Shown: positions 47,109-57,179 of the stretch, in pieces
How positions within the stretch are numbered: the stretch's first letter is position 1
Layout: each line of letters starts with the position of its first letter
Origin: Perognathus longimembris pacificus
Taxonomy: Eukaryota; Chordata; Mammalia; Rodentia; Heteromyidae
Assembly (NCBI RefSeq): GCF_023159225.1
Contig: NC_063180.1
Location: 7,375,297-7,439,296, forward strand
Length of the DNA stretch: 64,000 bases
Direction: 5' to 3'
Notes under the pieces: model-generated
Database searches by the model: none
What the model saw: only the letters and a program-made list of their open reading frames with translations
Told to the model about the DNA's origin: nothing
Program-made: the position numbers and the translations under genes

Positions 47109-47472
47109 TGTAAGGCCCACCCCTGGGAGGGCTCCATGCAGATGCCCCCCACCCCACCTGTTTAAGTCTGCACCCAGTACCTGAGTAACCTAGGTAACTG
47201 ACACACTTGGAGGCAGTTACTTCCTCCTCCTCTGAGGTCACATCCAATCTACCTGGCCATACCCCCCACCTTTTCCTACATAAGCCAGCTCAACATGAGT
47301 CCCCTTCTCTTTTCTTTTCTTTCTTACTCTCTCGCTCTTTTCTCTCTCTTTCCTTTCTTCCTTCCCCTCTCCCCACGCCTCCATCTTGTATGGGCTGGCA
47401 GTTTGTTTTCCCTCCAATAAACTCCTCTCTGCCTGAACCATGTGGCGGGTTTCCTTTCTGGCAAACCTTATA
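47109..47472 (+). repeat. 5' LTR of the compact element
   Basis: 364 bp. Aligns with the 3' LTR over its length with scattered differences. Its last motif CCTTATA has lost the perfect inverted match to TGTAAGG. Confidence 0.85.
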
Positions 47473-47474
47473 TC

Positions 47475-47492
47475 TGGTGCCATGATCCGGGA
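47475..47492 (+). promoter_or_regulatory. Putative primer-binding site
   Basis: TGGTGCCATGATCCGGGA begins with the TGG expected from a tRNA CCA end and sits 2 bp after the LTR. By my count it agrees with the tRNA-Phe 3' end at about 14 of 18 positions. tRNA-Glu and tRNA-His are alternatives. Confidence 0.6.
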
Positions 47493-48290
47493 GAGGTCAA
47501 AGTCAGGAGTTGCTGGATCCTCTCCTCCCTGCTCTTTTGAGGGTTAATCCACCTCCTTGACCATTCCTCCTCAGACCAAACTGCCAAAAGCTGGAGGAAC
47601 TTCACCTCGGACTTCTTGCCTTTACCATTGCTGGCTATATTTCCACCACACCATCTCCTCTCTTTGTCTGGTGAGTGACTCCTGTCTACAGGTCCTCTGT
47701 TTGTCTGACCACACCAGAGGGACCTTATGCCTTTTTAGACAGTCTGTTCTCATTTCAAGGATGCCTGGATTGAGAATTTGACTCTATGTCCTTGTGGACC
47801 CCCTGTCTATATCTTTGTGGACCCCCAATTACACCCTTATGGACTCCTATGTCCTCACCAGACTACTTCATAAAATCAGAATACCTCATAGGCTAGAAAA
47901 TCAGACTCAATGGCCCAACCTTTTGGTTTGTGTCCTAGAGAGTGCGATGCGGGCTGGGTTTCAGGGACCCCCCTCTAGGTTCCCTCTCAAAGGCTAGCCA
48001 TGCTGGGTTTGATCTACTCCACAAGCCAAAGGAAAAAGCGGGTGGGTTGTAGAGAAATAACTCTGATAAGTATTTGTGGTCAATTCCCAATGAGTTACAG
48101 CCCCTGCCTCATGAGACTTCTTCCAGTCTTCATTCAAGGACTGGCATCTACCACCATGGGACAGCTGCTGCTTACCTTCTCCTAGAGGGACCACATCTCT
48201 GCCTTTTACCCCTAATGTCGATGCCCCTTGCCAGTAGGAAGTAGCCAGAGAGAGTCGGTGCCCTTTTTCATAGTTATTAAAAGGCCAAAA

Positions 48291-48635
48291 TGTAAGGTCC
48301 ACCACCAGGAGGGCTCCATGCAGATGTCCCCCCACCTGTTCAAATCTGCGCCCAGTACCTGAGTTACATAGGTAACTGGCACACCTGGAGGCAGTTACCT
48401 CCTCCTTCTCTGAGGTCACATCCAATCCACCTGGTCATATCTCCCACCTTTTCCTATATAATCTGGCTCAACACAGTCCTAACTCTCCTTCTTTTCTCTC
48501 TTACTCTTTTTCTCTTCTTCCCTCCCCTTTGTCTCCCTACGCCTCCATCTTGTGTGAGCTGGCAGTTTGCTCTCCCCCCATTAAACTCCTTTCTCCTGAA
48601 CCACGTGGCGGGTTTCCTTTCTGGAAAACCTTACA
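48291..48635 (+). repeat. 3' LTR of the compact element
   Basis: 345 bp with perfect ends TGTAAGG/CCTTACA. It is preceded by TTAAAAGGCCAAAA, a weak polypurine-like primer site. Confidence 0.85.
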
Positions 48636-48640
48636 CAGCT

Positions 48641-49155
48641 GATGTGTGGCCAGTCATTCATCTCTAGATCTGACAGAGCATCTGTTTCTCTACAATCTGA
48701 CACCTTCCTGCTATTATAGCTAGTATTCCTCACACAGGAGAGGCCAGGAAGCAGGTCCTGTAAGCAATCAGATCTGAACTAGACTGCATGTGCCAACCAT
48801 TGGCCATTAGGTGGCAGCAGAGTCTTCAGGGCCTGGATGGTGTGGAGGCAGAGCTGATTCTTCATGATAACCAATCTTCATGATAACCAATGGGCAGATT
48901 TGTCTACCTGCAAGCCAGCCCAGGAGTCTTGAAAATCAAAGCCTTCAGCTTGTAATGGTGTGGCATGTTATACTGTGCTCAAAGGCAATAATGGGATTTC
49001 GAGTGCCTAAAACTTTGGTTTAAGCAAGAGCCTCATTATATCAAAGCCAATACAACTTTAGTCAGTTGTACTCTAATTGTCTTTCTATTTCTAGCATACC
49101 AAGAATGGGTTAACACTTCCAAAAATTCTTCTGCTTATATGCTGGTGTGTGTGTG
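48641..49155. other. Unassigned stretch with a 16-bp tandem duplication
   Basis: CTTCATGATAACCAAT is perfectly duplicated at 48860-48875 and 48876-48891. Otherwise nothing recognised. Confidence 0.45.
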
Positions 49156-49159
49156 GGGG

Positions 49160-49371
49160 GGTGGGGTCCTAGGGCTTGAACTCAGGGCCTGGGTGTTTTT
49201 CTGCTTAAGGTTAGCACTACTCCTTGAACCACAGTGTCACTTCCAGCTTTTTGGTGTTTACTTGGAGATAACAGCCTAATGAATTTTCCTGCCTAGGCCA
49301 GCTTTGAACCATGATCCTGAACTCTCAGCTTCTTGAGTAGCTAGGATTACAGGTGAGCCACCAGAGTGCAG
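49160..49371 (-). repeat. Type B composite SINE
   Basis: GGTCCTAGGGCTTGAACTCAGG...CCTTGAACCACAGTGTCAC...TTGAGTAGCTAGGATTACAGG. A G-rich/GT stretch precedes it. Confidence 0.88.
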
Positions 49372-49699
49372 CTGAGAGGCAGCAAGCAGGTTTTGGTAGA
49401 CACTCTGTTAGAGCTACTAGTGCTCTTTGCGATCTCATTTGGCATGAATGAGGTGTGTAATTCCTTTCCCAACCAGCCTCATAGGGAATCTGTGGAGGGT
49501 CTTGGAAGCTGCCTTACATCTGGACATGCAAGCCTGCTAGCTGTAAGAGCTCGGGGATGGAGGGCTTCTGCGCAGGGAGGCAGGATTGCTTTGCAGGAGG
49601 AGGTGACCCTTGTTTCCTCCTGAAGGCTGGATGTTCTCACAGGATTGGGAATGTCACTAACTCGATTTAAAACCCTGTGTTTGTTTCTAGATTGTTACT

Positions 49700-49917
49700 T
49701 TTTTTTCTCAACTAGGACTTGAACTCAGGGCTTTGAGCTTTTGCTCAGCTTTTTCACTCATAGACAGTGTTCTACCACTTGAGCCATGCCTCTTATTCTG
49801 GCTTTTTGCTGGCCAGTGGAAATAAGAATCTCACAAATTTGTCTTCCCAGCCTATTTTGAACCACAGTCCTCAGATCTCAGCCTCCTAAGTAGCTAGGAT
49901 TATAGGCTCGACTTACC
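49700..49917 (-). repeat. Type B composite SINE
   Basis: T-run, CTAGGACTTGAACTCAGGGC...CCACTTGAGCCATGCC...CCTAAGTAGCTAGGATTATAGG. Confidence 0.88.
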
Positions 49918-50634
49918 TATTGTTTTAAAAATGAAGAAATTTCACTTTCAGGTAACTGAAATGGAAAATCAGGCTGACACAATGCAGAGCTGTGTCTCCA
50001 TGGGTTGTCTGCCTGGGTCAGGGAAGAGCTTGGCTAGGGACAGGAACTGAGAGCAGGTCTGAGGTGGCAGGCTCACAGTAGAGCTCAGGTGACTCTTAGT
50101 ATGTGAGCTCAGTCCCCACAGCCAGTGCCCCATAGCCATTCTATGTATGAACCACAGCTTCAGGTCACTTCCGGATTAAGATGCTGAGGAGACACTTGGT
50201 TAAGTAGAAGAGGAAACATGGAAACTGAAAAGGAGAGAGGAGGATGAGAAGGCAGAGTACCAAATGCCAACCTCTCCCTAATACCTGTTCTCCAAATTTT
50301 TCCTGTCCTGAACTCTGAGACAGGACCTGCCTGACCTAGTGCCATTCTATGATATAAGAAATTATTTCAGGTTTGATTGGTATTTGTTAGGACTTATATT
50401 ATGGCCTAAACATGATCTACTTTGGAGACAGTTCCATAGACTGCTGAGAAGAAAATGTATTCTGTAGGAATTGGATGGAATAATTTGTAGATGTTTGTTG
50501 AGTCTATTTGTTCTATGCTATAATTAGGCTTTGAAGTTTCTTTAAGATTTTTTTCCTGGATGACCTATCTTTTGATGAAAGTTAGGTTAATAACCACTAC
50601 AGTTTTATCTGATCTTGTCTGTCCTTTGGTCTAA

Positions 50635-50636
<2 letters not shown>

Positions 50637-50689
<53 letters not shown>

Positions 50690-50691
50690 CC
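50637..50691. repeat. (TG)n then (CG)n microsatellite
   Basis: About 24 TG units ending GTGCGCGCGCC, attached to the following SINE. Confidence 0.95.
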
Positions 50692-50915
50692 AGTGTTGGA
50701 GCTTGAACTCAGAGCCTTGCAGCTGTCCCTGAGCTTTTGTGCTCAAGGCTAGTACTCTACCATCTGAGACACAGCTCCACTTCCAGCTGTTTTGTACTTA
50801 ATTGGAGATAAGAGTCTTGTGGACTTGTGCCTGATCTGGCTTTGAGCTGAGAGCCTCCTATCTCAGCCTCCTGGGTAGCTAGGACTATAGGCATGAGCCA
50901 CTAATGCCTGGCTCT
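50692..50915 (-). repeat. Type B composite SINE
   Basis: GTTGGAGCTTGAACTCAGAGC...CATCTGAGACACAGCTCC...TTAATTGGAGATAAGAGTC...GGGTAGCTAGGACTATAGGC. Inserted in the old L1. Confidence 0.88.
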
Positions 50916-51999
50916 AGTACTGTTTTATGAAATAAGAGTGCATCAATAGTTGGTGCATATGTGTTTATCATTTTGACATCTTCTTGCTGAATGATTCCTT
51001 TAATTAATACATAGTAATCTTCATCTCTACTAATTTTGGCTTGAAGTATCCTTTGACAGATAGGAATATGGCTATTCCTACTTTCCTTTGGGGTCATTTG
51101 TTTGGAATACCCTTACCCATTCTTTCATATTCAGTCTGTTTGTGTCTTTGATGGCAAGATAACTCTCTTGCAGACAGCTAAGCGGTGGATATTATTTTTT
51201 AAAATTTATTTATTAATTAAACAGAAATTTTTTGATAAGGTGTTGTGCAAAAAGGGTACAGTTACATAGTAGGGCAGTGTGTACATTTCTTGTGATATCT
51301 TATACCCTGTTTTTCTTTCCGTTCCCTAGGTCAGGCAGACATATATACAATACTCAATGTACCAAGAACATATACAGTAGCCACGTGGCCTATGCCAAAG
51401 AAAATTCGCCTAGGACTTTAAATGTAATGTCCACATTAGACAAATGTCGACAGTAGTCTTATATGAACGTACATACATAGCTTTTGAGCTATTGTATTCC
51501 ACTGAGAGGTCAATTTTTGACCTTCATATGTTGAGTAGTTGTTTGGTTCTAGTTACATAATGTTGGGTCGCTGAGCCAATCATGTGGGAAATACCATTTG
51601 ACAAGAAGTTTTTGGTTTCACAGACCTGGTCTCTACTGTCTCTCCGTCACCCCATCTTAACAGTCATATATCAGAGAGATCATGCCCCTTTGTTTTCTGT
51701 GTTCTAGGCTTGTCTCACTCAACATTATTTGTTCAAGTTCTGACCATTTCCCTGCGACTAACAATATTTCACCATTCCTAATCACTATGTAGTATTCCAT
51801 TGTGTGTAGGTACCATATTTTTTGAATCCATTAATCTTTGGAGGGCCATCTGGGTTGTTTCCATATTTTGGCTATTGTGAATTGTGCAGCGATAAACATG
51901 GAAGTACAAATGTCTTTTTGATATCTTGGGACCTGCTGTTCAGGATAGATGCCTAGGAGTGGTATGGCTGGGTCATAGAGTAGGTCTATATTGAGCTTT

Positions 52000-53150
52000 T
52001 TGAGAAACCTCTATACTGTTCTCCAAAGTGGTTGTACTAACTTGCACTCCCACCAACAATGGAGAAGGGTTCCTCTTTCCCTGCACCCCCTCCAGCATTT
52101 GTTGTTGCCTGAGTTCAGAGTATAGGCCATTGTAACTGGAGTGAGGTGGTATCTCAGGGTTGTTTTTATTTGCATTTCCTTTACTAGCAGGGATGTTGAA
52201 CATTTCCTCATATGTTTCTTTGCCATTTTTATCTCTTCTCTTGTGAAGTCTCTCTTTAGCTCCTTTGCCCATTTCCTACTTGGTTTATTGGGCTTGGAGG
52301 GGCTTAGTTTTTTGTGTTCTCTGTAGATGACAGATGTTAGGCCTTTGTCTGTTGCTGTGCTGGTAAAGATCCTTTCCCATATGGTTCGCTGTCTTTCTAT
52401 TTTGGTGGCTATGTCCTTAGCTGTGCAGAAACTTTTTAATTTGTAGTAGTCCCATTTGTCGAGTCTCTCCCCTATTTGTTGTGCCCCTGGGACTATATTC
52501 AGGAAGTTCCCTCCTATGCCTATAAGTTCTAGTGTCTTTCCTACTCTGTCCTTCAGTAGTTTCAAGGATTCAGGTCTGATATTGATGTCCTTGATCCATT
52601 TTGAGTTGATCTTGGTGCATGGTGATAGGCTTGGGTCTACTTTGAGTTTTCTGCATATGGCTGCCCAGTTCTCCCAGCACCAGTAGTTGAAGAGGCTCTG
52701 TTTATTCCATTGTATGTCTTTAGCTCCTTTGTCGAATATCAGCTGACTGTAAGAGTGTGGTTTTATTTCTGGGTCTTCAATTCTGATCCATTGGTCCTCT
52801 GGTCTGTTTTTATACCATTACCAGGCTGTTTTTGTTATGATGGCCTTATAGTAGAGCTTGAAGTCTGGTATTGTGATACCTCCTGCACTGCATTTTTTGC
52901 CTGGAATTGCTTTGGCTATTCTAGGTCTTTTGCTGTTCCATATGAATTTATGGATTGCTTTCTCTATTTCAGTGAAGAATGTGACTGGGATTTTGATGGG
53001 GATTGCATTGAATTTGTATAACAATTTGGGCAGTATGGCCATTTTCACTATATTGATTCTGCCTACCCATGAGGATGGGAGGTCTTTTCATCTCCTTGTG
53101 TCTTATTTGATTTCCCTTATTAGATTTTTATAGTTCTCATTAAATAGTTC
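52000..53150 (-). pseudogene. L1 ORF2, C-terminal fragment
   Basis: Resumes at [20 protein letters not shown], then [49 protein letters not shown] and the Cys-rich CWRGC...LHCWWEC motif. Three stops have the look of point changes (CAA to TAA and TGG to TGA near 53103-53090; TGG to TAG near 52008), and at least one frame change lies between 52820 and 52570. Confidence 0.85.
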
Positions 53151-53590
53151 TGTCACATCCTGGTTAGGATTGTGTTTAGGTCTATCTTGTTCTGTAGTTC
53201 TGTGAGAATTTGCTTGACATATATAGGGCCTCTTTTGTTCGGTGCGTATACATTTATCACCGTGATGTCTTGATTCTGGATTTTTCCTTGTATTAAAATA
53301 TAGTGGCCTTCTTTGTCTTTTTGAGTTGCTTTTAATGAGAAGTTCAGCTTGTCTGAGATCAGGATGGCTACTCCTTCCGTTTTGGTAGGTGCGTTTGCTT
53401 GGAAGATCTTGCTCCATCCTTTCATTCGGAGCCTGTTTTTATCCCTTGCTGTAAGGTGGGTCTCTTGTAGACAACAGATGGCAACTTTTTGTTTGCGGAT
53501 CCATTCTGCCAGTCTGCTCCTCTTTATCGGAGAGTTTAAACCATTTATATTCACAGAGATCAAGGATAAGAGTGTTTTTTCTTCTTCCAT
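53150..53590 (-). pseudogene. L1 ORF2, N-terminal endonuclease fragment
   Basis: ATG 53590 opens MEEEKTLLSLISVNINGLNS. Catalytic-type Asn (VNINGLN) and Glu (CLQETHL) and the NVYAPN motif are present. The frame breaks after LQNKIDLNT, just before the GDFN motif expected next. The rest of the endonuclease and the reverse transcriptase are absent. Confidence 0.85.
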
Positions 53591-53632
53591 TTTCTTGCTG
53601 GGCTGTTTTTCCTCTTTTTTTTTTTTTTGTCT

Positions 53633-54634
53633 TTAGTGGGCTGCTCTTTCTGTTGGGCTCTGGCTATTGTAGTTTCTTTCTGTTTCTGTCTGTGTGTCCT
53701 GTACGGTTTCTGTTGGGTGGGATTCCCCTCTTAGAATTCGCTGTAGGGCTGGTTTTTTATTCACATACTCCTTTAGATCCTCTTTGCTATAGAAAGATCT
53801 GGTTTTCCCCTCGAATGTGAACTCCAACTTCGCTGGATATTTTATTCTAGGTTGGCAGTTGTTGGCCTGTAGAACTTGGATGGTGTCCTTCCACTCTCTT
53901 TGCGCGTGGTAGGTTTGTGTGGAGAGGTCTGCTGTTAATCGGATCCTCTTCCCATTGTAGTAAATTTCTTTCTTCGCTTTGGCTGCATTCAAAATTTGCT
54001 CTTTATTCTTGAGATCTGAAGTCTTGAATATTATGTGCCTTGGGGTGGCTTTTCTGGGGTCTGGTCTGCCAGGTGTCCTATAGGCTTCGGTTACCTGGAT
54101 GGGGTCCCTTGTGAGATTGGGGAAGTTTTCTGCAATCACTTTATTGAGAATATTTTGAAACCCTCTGCTCTGGTATTTGGCTCCTTCTTCTATTGCAATT
54201 ATGTGCAGATTATATCTCTTGTCTTTGTCCACTAGCTCCTGGATTATTCTTCCCTGGAGCTTTACCATTTCTTGGAGTGTGGTAATTTTCTGGTTCTTAT
54301 CGGCTGCATCATCATCCAAGAGAGAGATTCTGGCTTCCATATGGTCAATTGTTTGTGCTGTGGATTCAATTGTGGAGTTTATGGATGTCAGAGAGCTATT
54401 TATAGTTGCCAGATCAGCTCTGATCGTGGAAATTTCTTCCTTTAAAGAGTTGTATTTTAAATCTATTTTTTCATGCATTTCACTTCTCAGGATGTTAAGG
54501 TCTTCTTTAAAGAAGGTTTGCATTATATCCATTTTTGCTTCCATTTCTTTCTTGGCTTCCTGGATGTCCTTTGAGACTTCTACTCTGAACTCCTGGAATT
54601 GTTTTCTGATTTCGTTTCTGATGCTTTCCATCAT
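53633..54634 (-). CDS. L1 ORF1 protein (RNA-binding chaperone), N-terminus disrupted
   Basis: From ATG 54634 the frame gives 333 residues; codons continue 5' to a TAA made at the edge of the A27 tract. Residues about 1-130 are a heptad-like coiled coil (EEISTIRADLATINSSLTSI). An RRM follows (KRYNLHIIAIEEG), then the C-terminal domain (RIRLTADLS, REWKDTIQVL, QPRIKYPAKLEF). These are the ORF1p domains that trimerise and bind L1 RNA in the cytoplasm. The original start was probably ATG 54753 (MSFVKGQANSPAPKTS), now out of frame by one base of the A tract. Apart from that the frame has no stops. Confidence 0.88.
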   Translation of the reverse strand: MMESIRNEIRKQFQEFRVEVSKDIQEAKKEMEAKMDIMQTFFKEDLNILRSEMHEKIDLKYNSLKEEISTIRADLATINSSLTSINSTIESTAQTIDHMEARISLLDDDAADKNQKITTLQEMVKLQGRIIQELVDKDKRYNLHIIAIEEGAKYQSRGFQNILNKVIAENFPNLTRDPIQVTEAYRTPGRPDPRKATPRHIIFKTSDLKNKEQILNAAKAKKEIYYNGKRIRLTADLSTQTYHAQREWKDTIQVLQANNCQPRIKYPAKLEFTFEGKTRSFYSKEDLKEYVNKKPALQRILRGESHPTETVQDTQTETERNYNSQSPTERAAH

Positions 54635-54643
54635 TTCTGCCAA

Positions 54644-56094
54644 GAAAGCCTCAGTTTTTTTTTTTTTTTTTTTTTTTTTTTATTCTCCATCTCTTCTTCA
54701 GTCATGCTGGTTTTTGGAGCTGGCGAGTTGGCTTGCCCTTTGACGAAACTCATTATATTTCTTTGTGATTTGCACATCTGGAGATCTGTGAGTAGCTTCC
54801 CTGGTTTGGCTTTGTGCTGGTTCAAGCTGGTCCATCAGTGGGAGGCTAGTTTGTGTCCTGGCTCTGGGTTTGAGTTTGGCTGTTGCTCCGTGGCCGGTGT
54901 TGTTGAGGGGCAGCCCACCCACTTGTGCAGAGTGCACCCACCAGTGCAGGCACCGCCGCTGGGGGCCCCACTCACCTGTGCAAAACTCCTGTGGAGGTTT
55001 GGGCAGGAGGTCCTCTTGCTGGAGGGGTAGCATGCTGGCCCACGGGGGGGGGGGCGCATGCGTGTGCACTCCAGTGCTTCCTCTGGGGGCATGCTGCCCC
55101 GAGTTGCTGGGGGGCGCTTGTGCCCCCTCGCAAGTCCGCTGTGGATGGGGGCGGTATGGGCGAGCCCCAGCTGGGCCAAGTGTTCGGGCGCGGGTTGGTG
55201 CCCACAGACCCTGTGCCTCAGCTGCGAGGGGGGCATGTGTTCGGGCTCAGTGAGTCTGTGACTGCTGTTCAAAAAGTCCTCGAGTACCAGGCGCCTCAGG
55301 CAGGGCTTCTGATGTCCACCGGTCTCCAGGCCCCTGTTGGGGAGGGGGCGGGGCCCGTGTGGCCCAGCTCTGGCTTCTCTGCTGCCTCGGCGCTGCTCCG
55401 CCTCTGCTGGCTCTCGTGTCCTCTCAGAGACTGCAGGGGCCCCTTGCTGCCTGACTTGTGGCTGGCTCCTTTGTTCCCTTGGGGTAGGGAGGGAGTTCTA
55501 GCCCCCTTGCACGCCTTGGGTCTCTGCTAGAGCTGGTCTCCCATGGGGGGTTAATGGGGAACTTACTGGTCCCTGGTTGTGTGAGCGTCCTGCGCCGCTG
55601 CAGGCTCCTCGGGGCTGTGGTGCTGGGGTTCGGCGATAGGTCGTTTGGTGGTGGCGTCCCCGGCTCTCCCCATCTGCGCCCCCCTGGTTCCCCTGCTGCC
55701 TACGTCCAATCCTGGCCGTTCGGTCCCACAGCTCCGGTTTCTCTGTTGGTCTGCACTCAGTTCTGGGGTCTGTGGAGTCCTGCCGTCTGGACTCTGCGCT
55801 CCTGTCGTGACTTTTTGGCAGTTGGTTTGCTGGCGCTGGGTCCCCTTTCCCAGCCTGGCCCTGTTCGGGCCAGGGTTGGCGGGTGGTGGAGGGGTACCCG
55901 TAGATTTTCCGGCTCAGTGGAGGCTACAGGCTTTTCTTTTTTTGTTCTTTTTCATTTTCTGAGTTCCTCTGTAGCTTCTGGTTGTTGGGTTTTCTGGATT
56001 CTTGAAGGGGTGTTGGGTGCTGGTGTTCCCAGCTCACTATTCATTTGGAGAGAATTGGGGTGCCTCCCTACTGTGGCGGCGCCATCTTCCCTCC
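54644..56094 (-). promoter_or_regulatory. L1 5' UTR / internal promoter region
   Basis: About 1.45 kb, much richer in G+C and CpG than anything else in the window (for example 54880-55880). It starts with the YY1-like AAGATGGCGCC at 56076-56086 (antisense GGCGCCATCTT). By analogy with other L1s it drives transcription of ORF1 and ORF2. Activity is not tested. Confidence 0.7.
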
Positions 56095-56129
56095 GGATGT
56101 TATTTTTTAATCCATTCTCCAGTCTGATT

Positions 56130-56870
56130 TTTGTGTGTGTGCTGGTCCTGGGGCTTGAACTCAAGGCCTGCACACTGTCTCTTAGCTTTTTCACTTAAGA
56201 CTAGTGCTATACCACTTGAATCACACTCCACTTCCAGCTGTTGCTGCTTCTGTTTCTTTCATACTTTCTTTTCTTTTCTTTTTTCTTTCTTTCCTTTTTC
56301 CTTCCTTCCCTAACTTCCTTCCTTCTTTCCTTCTTCCTTCCTTTTTTCCTTTCCTTTCCTTCCTCCCTCCTTTCCCTCCCCTCCCCTTCCCTTCCCTTCT
56401 CCTCCTCCTCCTCCTCCCCCTCCTCCTTCTTCTCCTTCTTCTCCTCCCACTCCTCCTCCTCCTTCCTTCTCCCTCCTCCTCGCTCTTCCTCTCCCTCCTT
56501 TTCCTCCTCCTCCTCTCTCTCCTCCTCCTCCTCCTTTTCTTCTCTTTACCTTCTTCTCCTTTTCCTCCTCCTCCTCCTTTATCCTTTCTTTTTCTCCTTC
56601 CTTCCTTTTCTTCTTCTTCTTTCTCCTTTTCTTCCTTCCTTTCTTCTTCTTTCTCCTCTTTCCTCCTCCTCCTTCCTTTTCTTCCTCCTTTCTCCTCTTT
56701 TTTTCTCCTTCTTCCTACTTTCTTCTTCTTCTTCCTTCTTCTTTCTTCTTTCTTCGAGATAGGAAACTCATAGACTTTCCTGTCTGGGCTGGCTTGGAAT
56801 TGTGGTCCTCAGATATCAGTGTCCAAAGTAGCTAGGATTATAGGCATGTACTACTAGCGCCCAGCCAGAC
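56130..56870 (-). repeat. Type B composite SINE with a 500-bp polypyrimidine expansion
   Basis: GCTGGTCCTGGGGCTTGAAC...CACTTCCAGCTGTTGC, then C/T-only sequence from about 56262 to 56755, then GATAGGAAACTCATAGACTTTCC...GTAGCTAGGATTATAGGC. It sits in the old L1 (CCAGTCTG before, CCAGACTG after). Confidence 0.9.
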
Positions 56871-57179
56871 TGCATCTTTTAATGGAGAGTTAAGACCATT
56901 TATATTATATAGGTTTTAATTGAGATATATACACTAATTTCTTCCTTCTGCTTCAATTTATAAATTTACTAGTTTACACTGAGTTAATGATGTTTGATTC
57001 TTTCCTTCTTCTCATTGGCTTATCTATTCTTTTAATGAGATTTATTCTTTCTTGAGCTATCATTCTGCGTATCTTTCTTTTTCTTCTTTATATACTAGTT
57101 TTCTTCTTCTGTTGGCTTAGTGGTCATAGTTATACTTATCATGGAAGGTTATTATTTCTCCTTTGATTTTATTCATTTA

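Larger units (their letters stand above)
47109..48635 (+). mobile_element. Compact non-autonomous LTR retrotransposon with both LTRs
   Basis: 5' LTR 47109-47472 and 3' LTR 48291-48635, both starting TGTAAGG and ending CCTTA(C/T)A, enclose only 818 bp. Each LTR has a TATA-like site (TACATAAG, TATATAAT), a long C/T tract, CGCCTCCATCTTGT, and a poly(A) signal (AATAAA 47416; ATTAAA in the 3' LTR). Two bases after the 5' LTR is TGGTGCCATGATCCGGGA (47475-47492), which looks like a tRNA primer-binding site; the nearest I recall is tRNA-Phe. Flanks CAGCC (47104-47108) and CAGCT (48636-48640) suggest a 5-bp duplication. The inside has no gag- or pol-like frame, so it would need enzymes from elsewhere. 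The family is not one I can name. Confidence 0.82.
50380..51186 (-). repeat. Old L1 (endonuclease region), left part, antisense
   Basis: AGAAAATGTATTCTGTAGG...GATGTTTGTTGAGTCTATTTG and GTGCATATGTGTTTATCATTTTG...CTCTTGCAGACAGCTAAG match the antisense ORF2 endonuclease region of older mammalian L1s. It is interrupted by a (TG)n/SINE at 50637-50915 and by the young L1. It resumes at 56111. Confidence 0.75.
51203..56094 (-). mobile_element. Young L1, both ends present, middle of ORF2 missing
   Basis: 4.9 kb on the minus strand. A 16-bp target duplication GGAT(A/G)TTATTTTTTAA flanks it (51187-51202 and 56095-56110). The 5' end reads GGAGGGAAGATGGCGCCGCC, with a YY1-type AAGATGGC as in other L1 promoters. 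A G/C-rich 5' UTR of about 1.4 kb follows, then ORF1, a 42-bp spacer, a broken ORF2 and a short 3' UTR with an A-rich tail. A complete L1 of this layout would be about 7 kb, so about 2 kb is missing inside ORF2. Not mobile by itself. Confidence 0.9.

Noticed and set aside
54177..54743. 188-codon plus-strand frame
   Set aside because: Exact antisense shadow of L1 ORF1.
54925..56198. G+C- and CpG-rich region as the CpG-island promoter of a host gene
   Set aside because: It lies between L1 ORF1 and the L1 5' end, inside a clear target duplication, so it is the L1 5' UTR.
56204..56773. 189- and 173-codon frames rich in Leu, Ser and Phe
   Set aside because: They are translations of a C/T-only tract in a SINE. 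No protein family or codon evidence.
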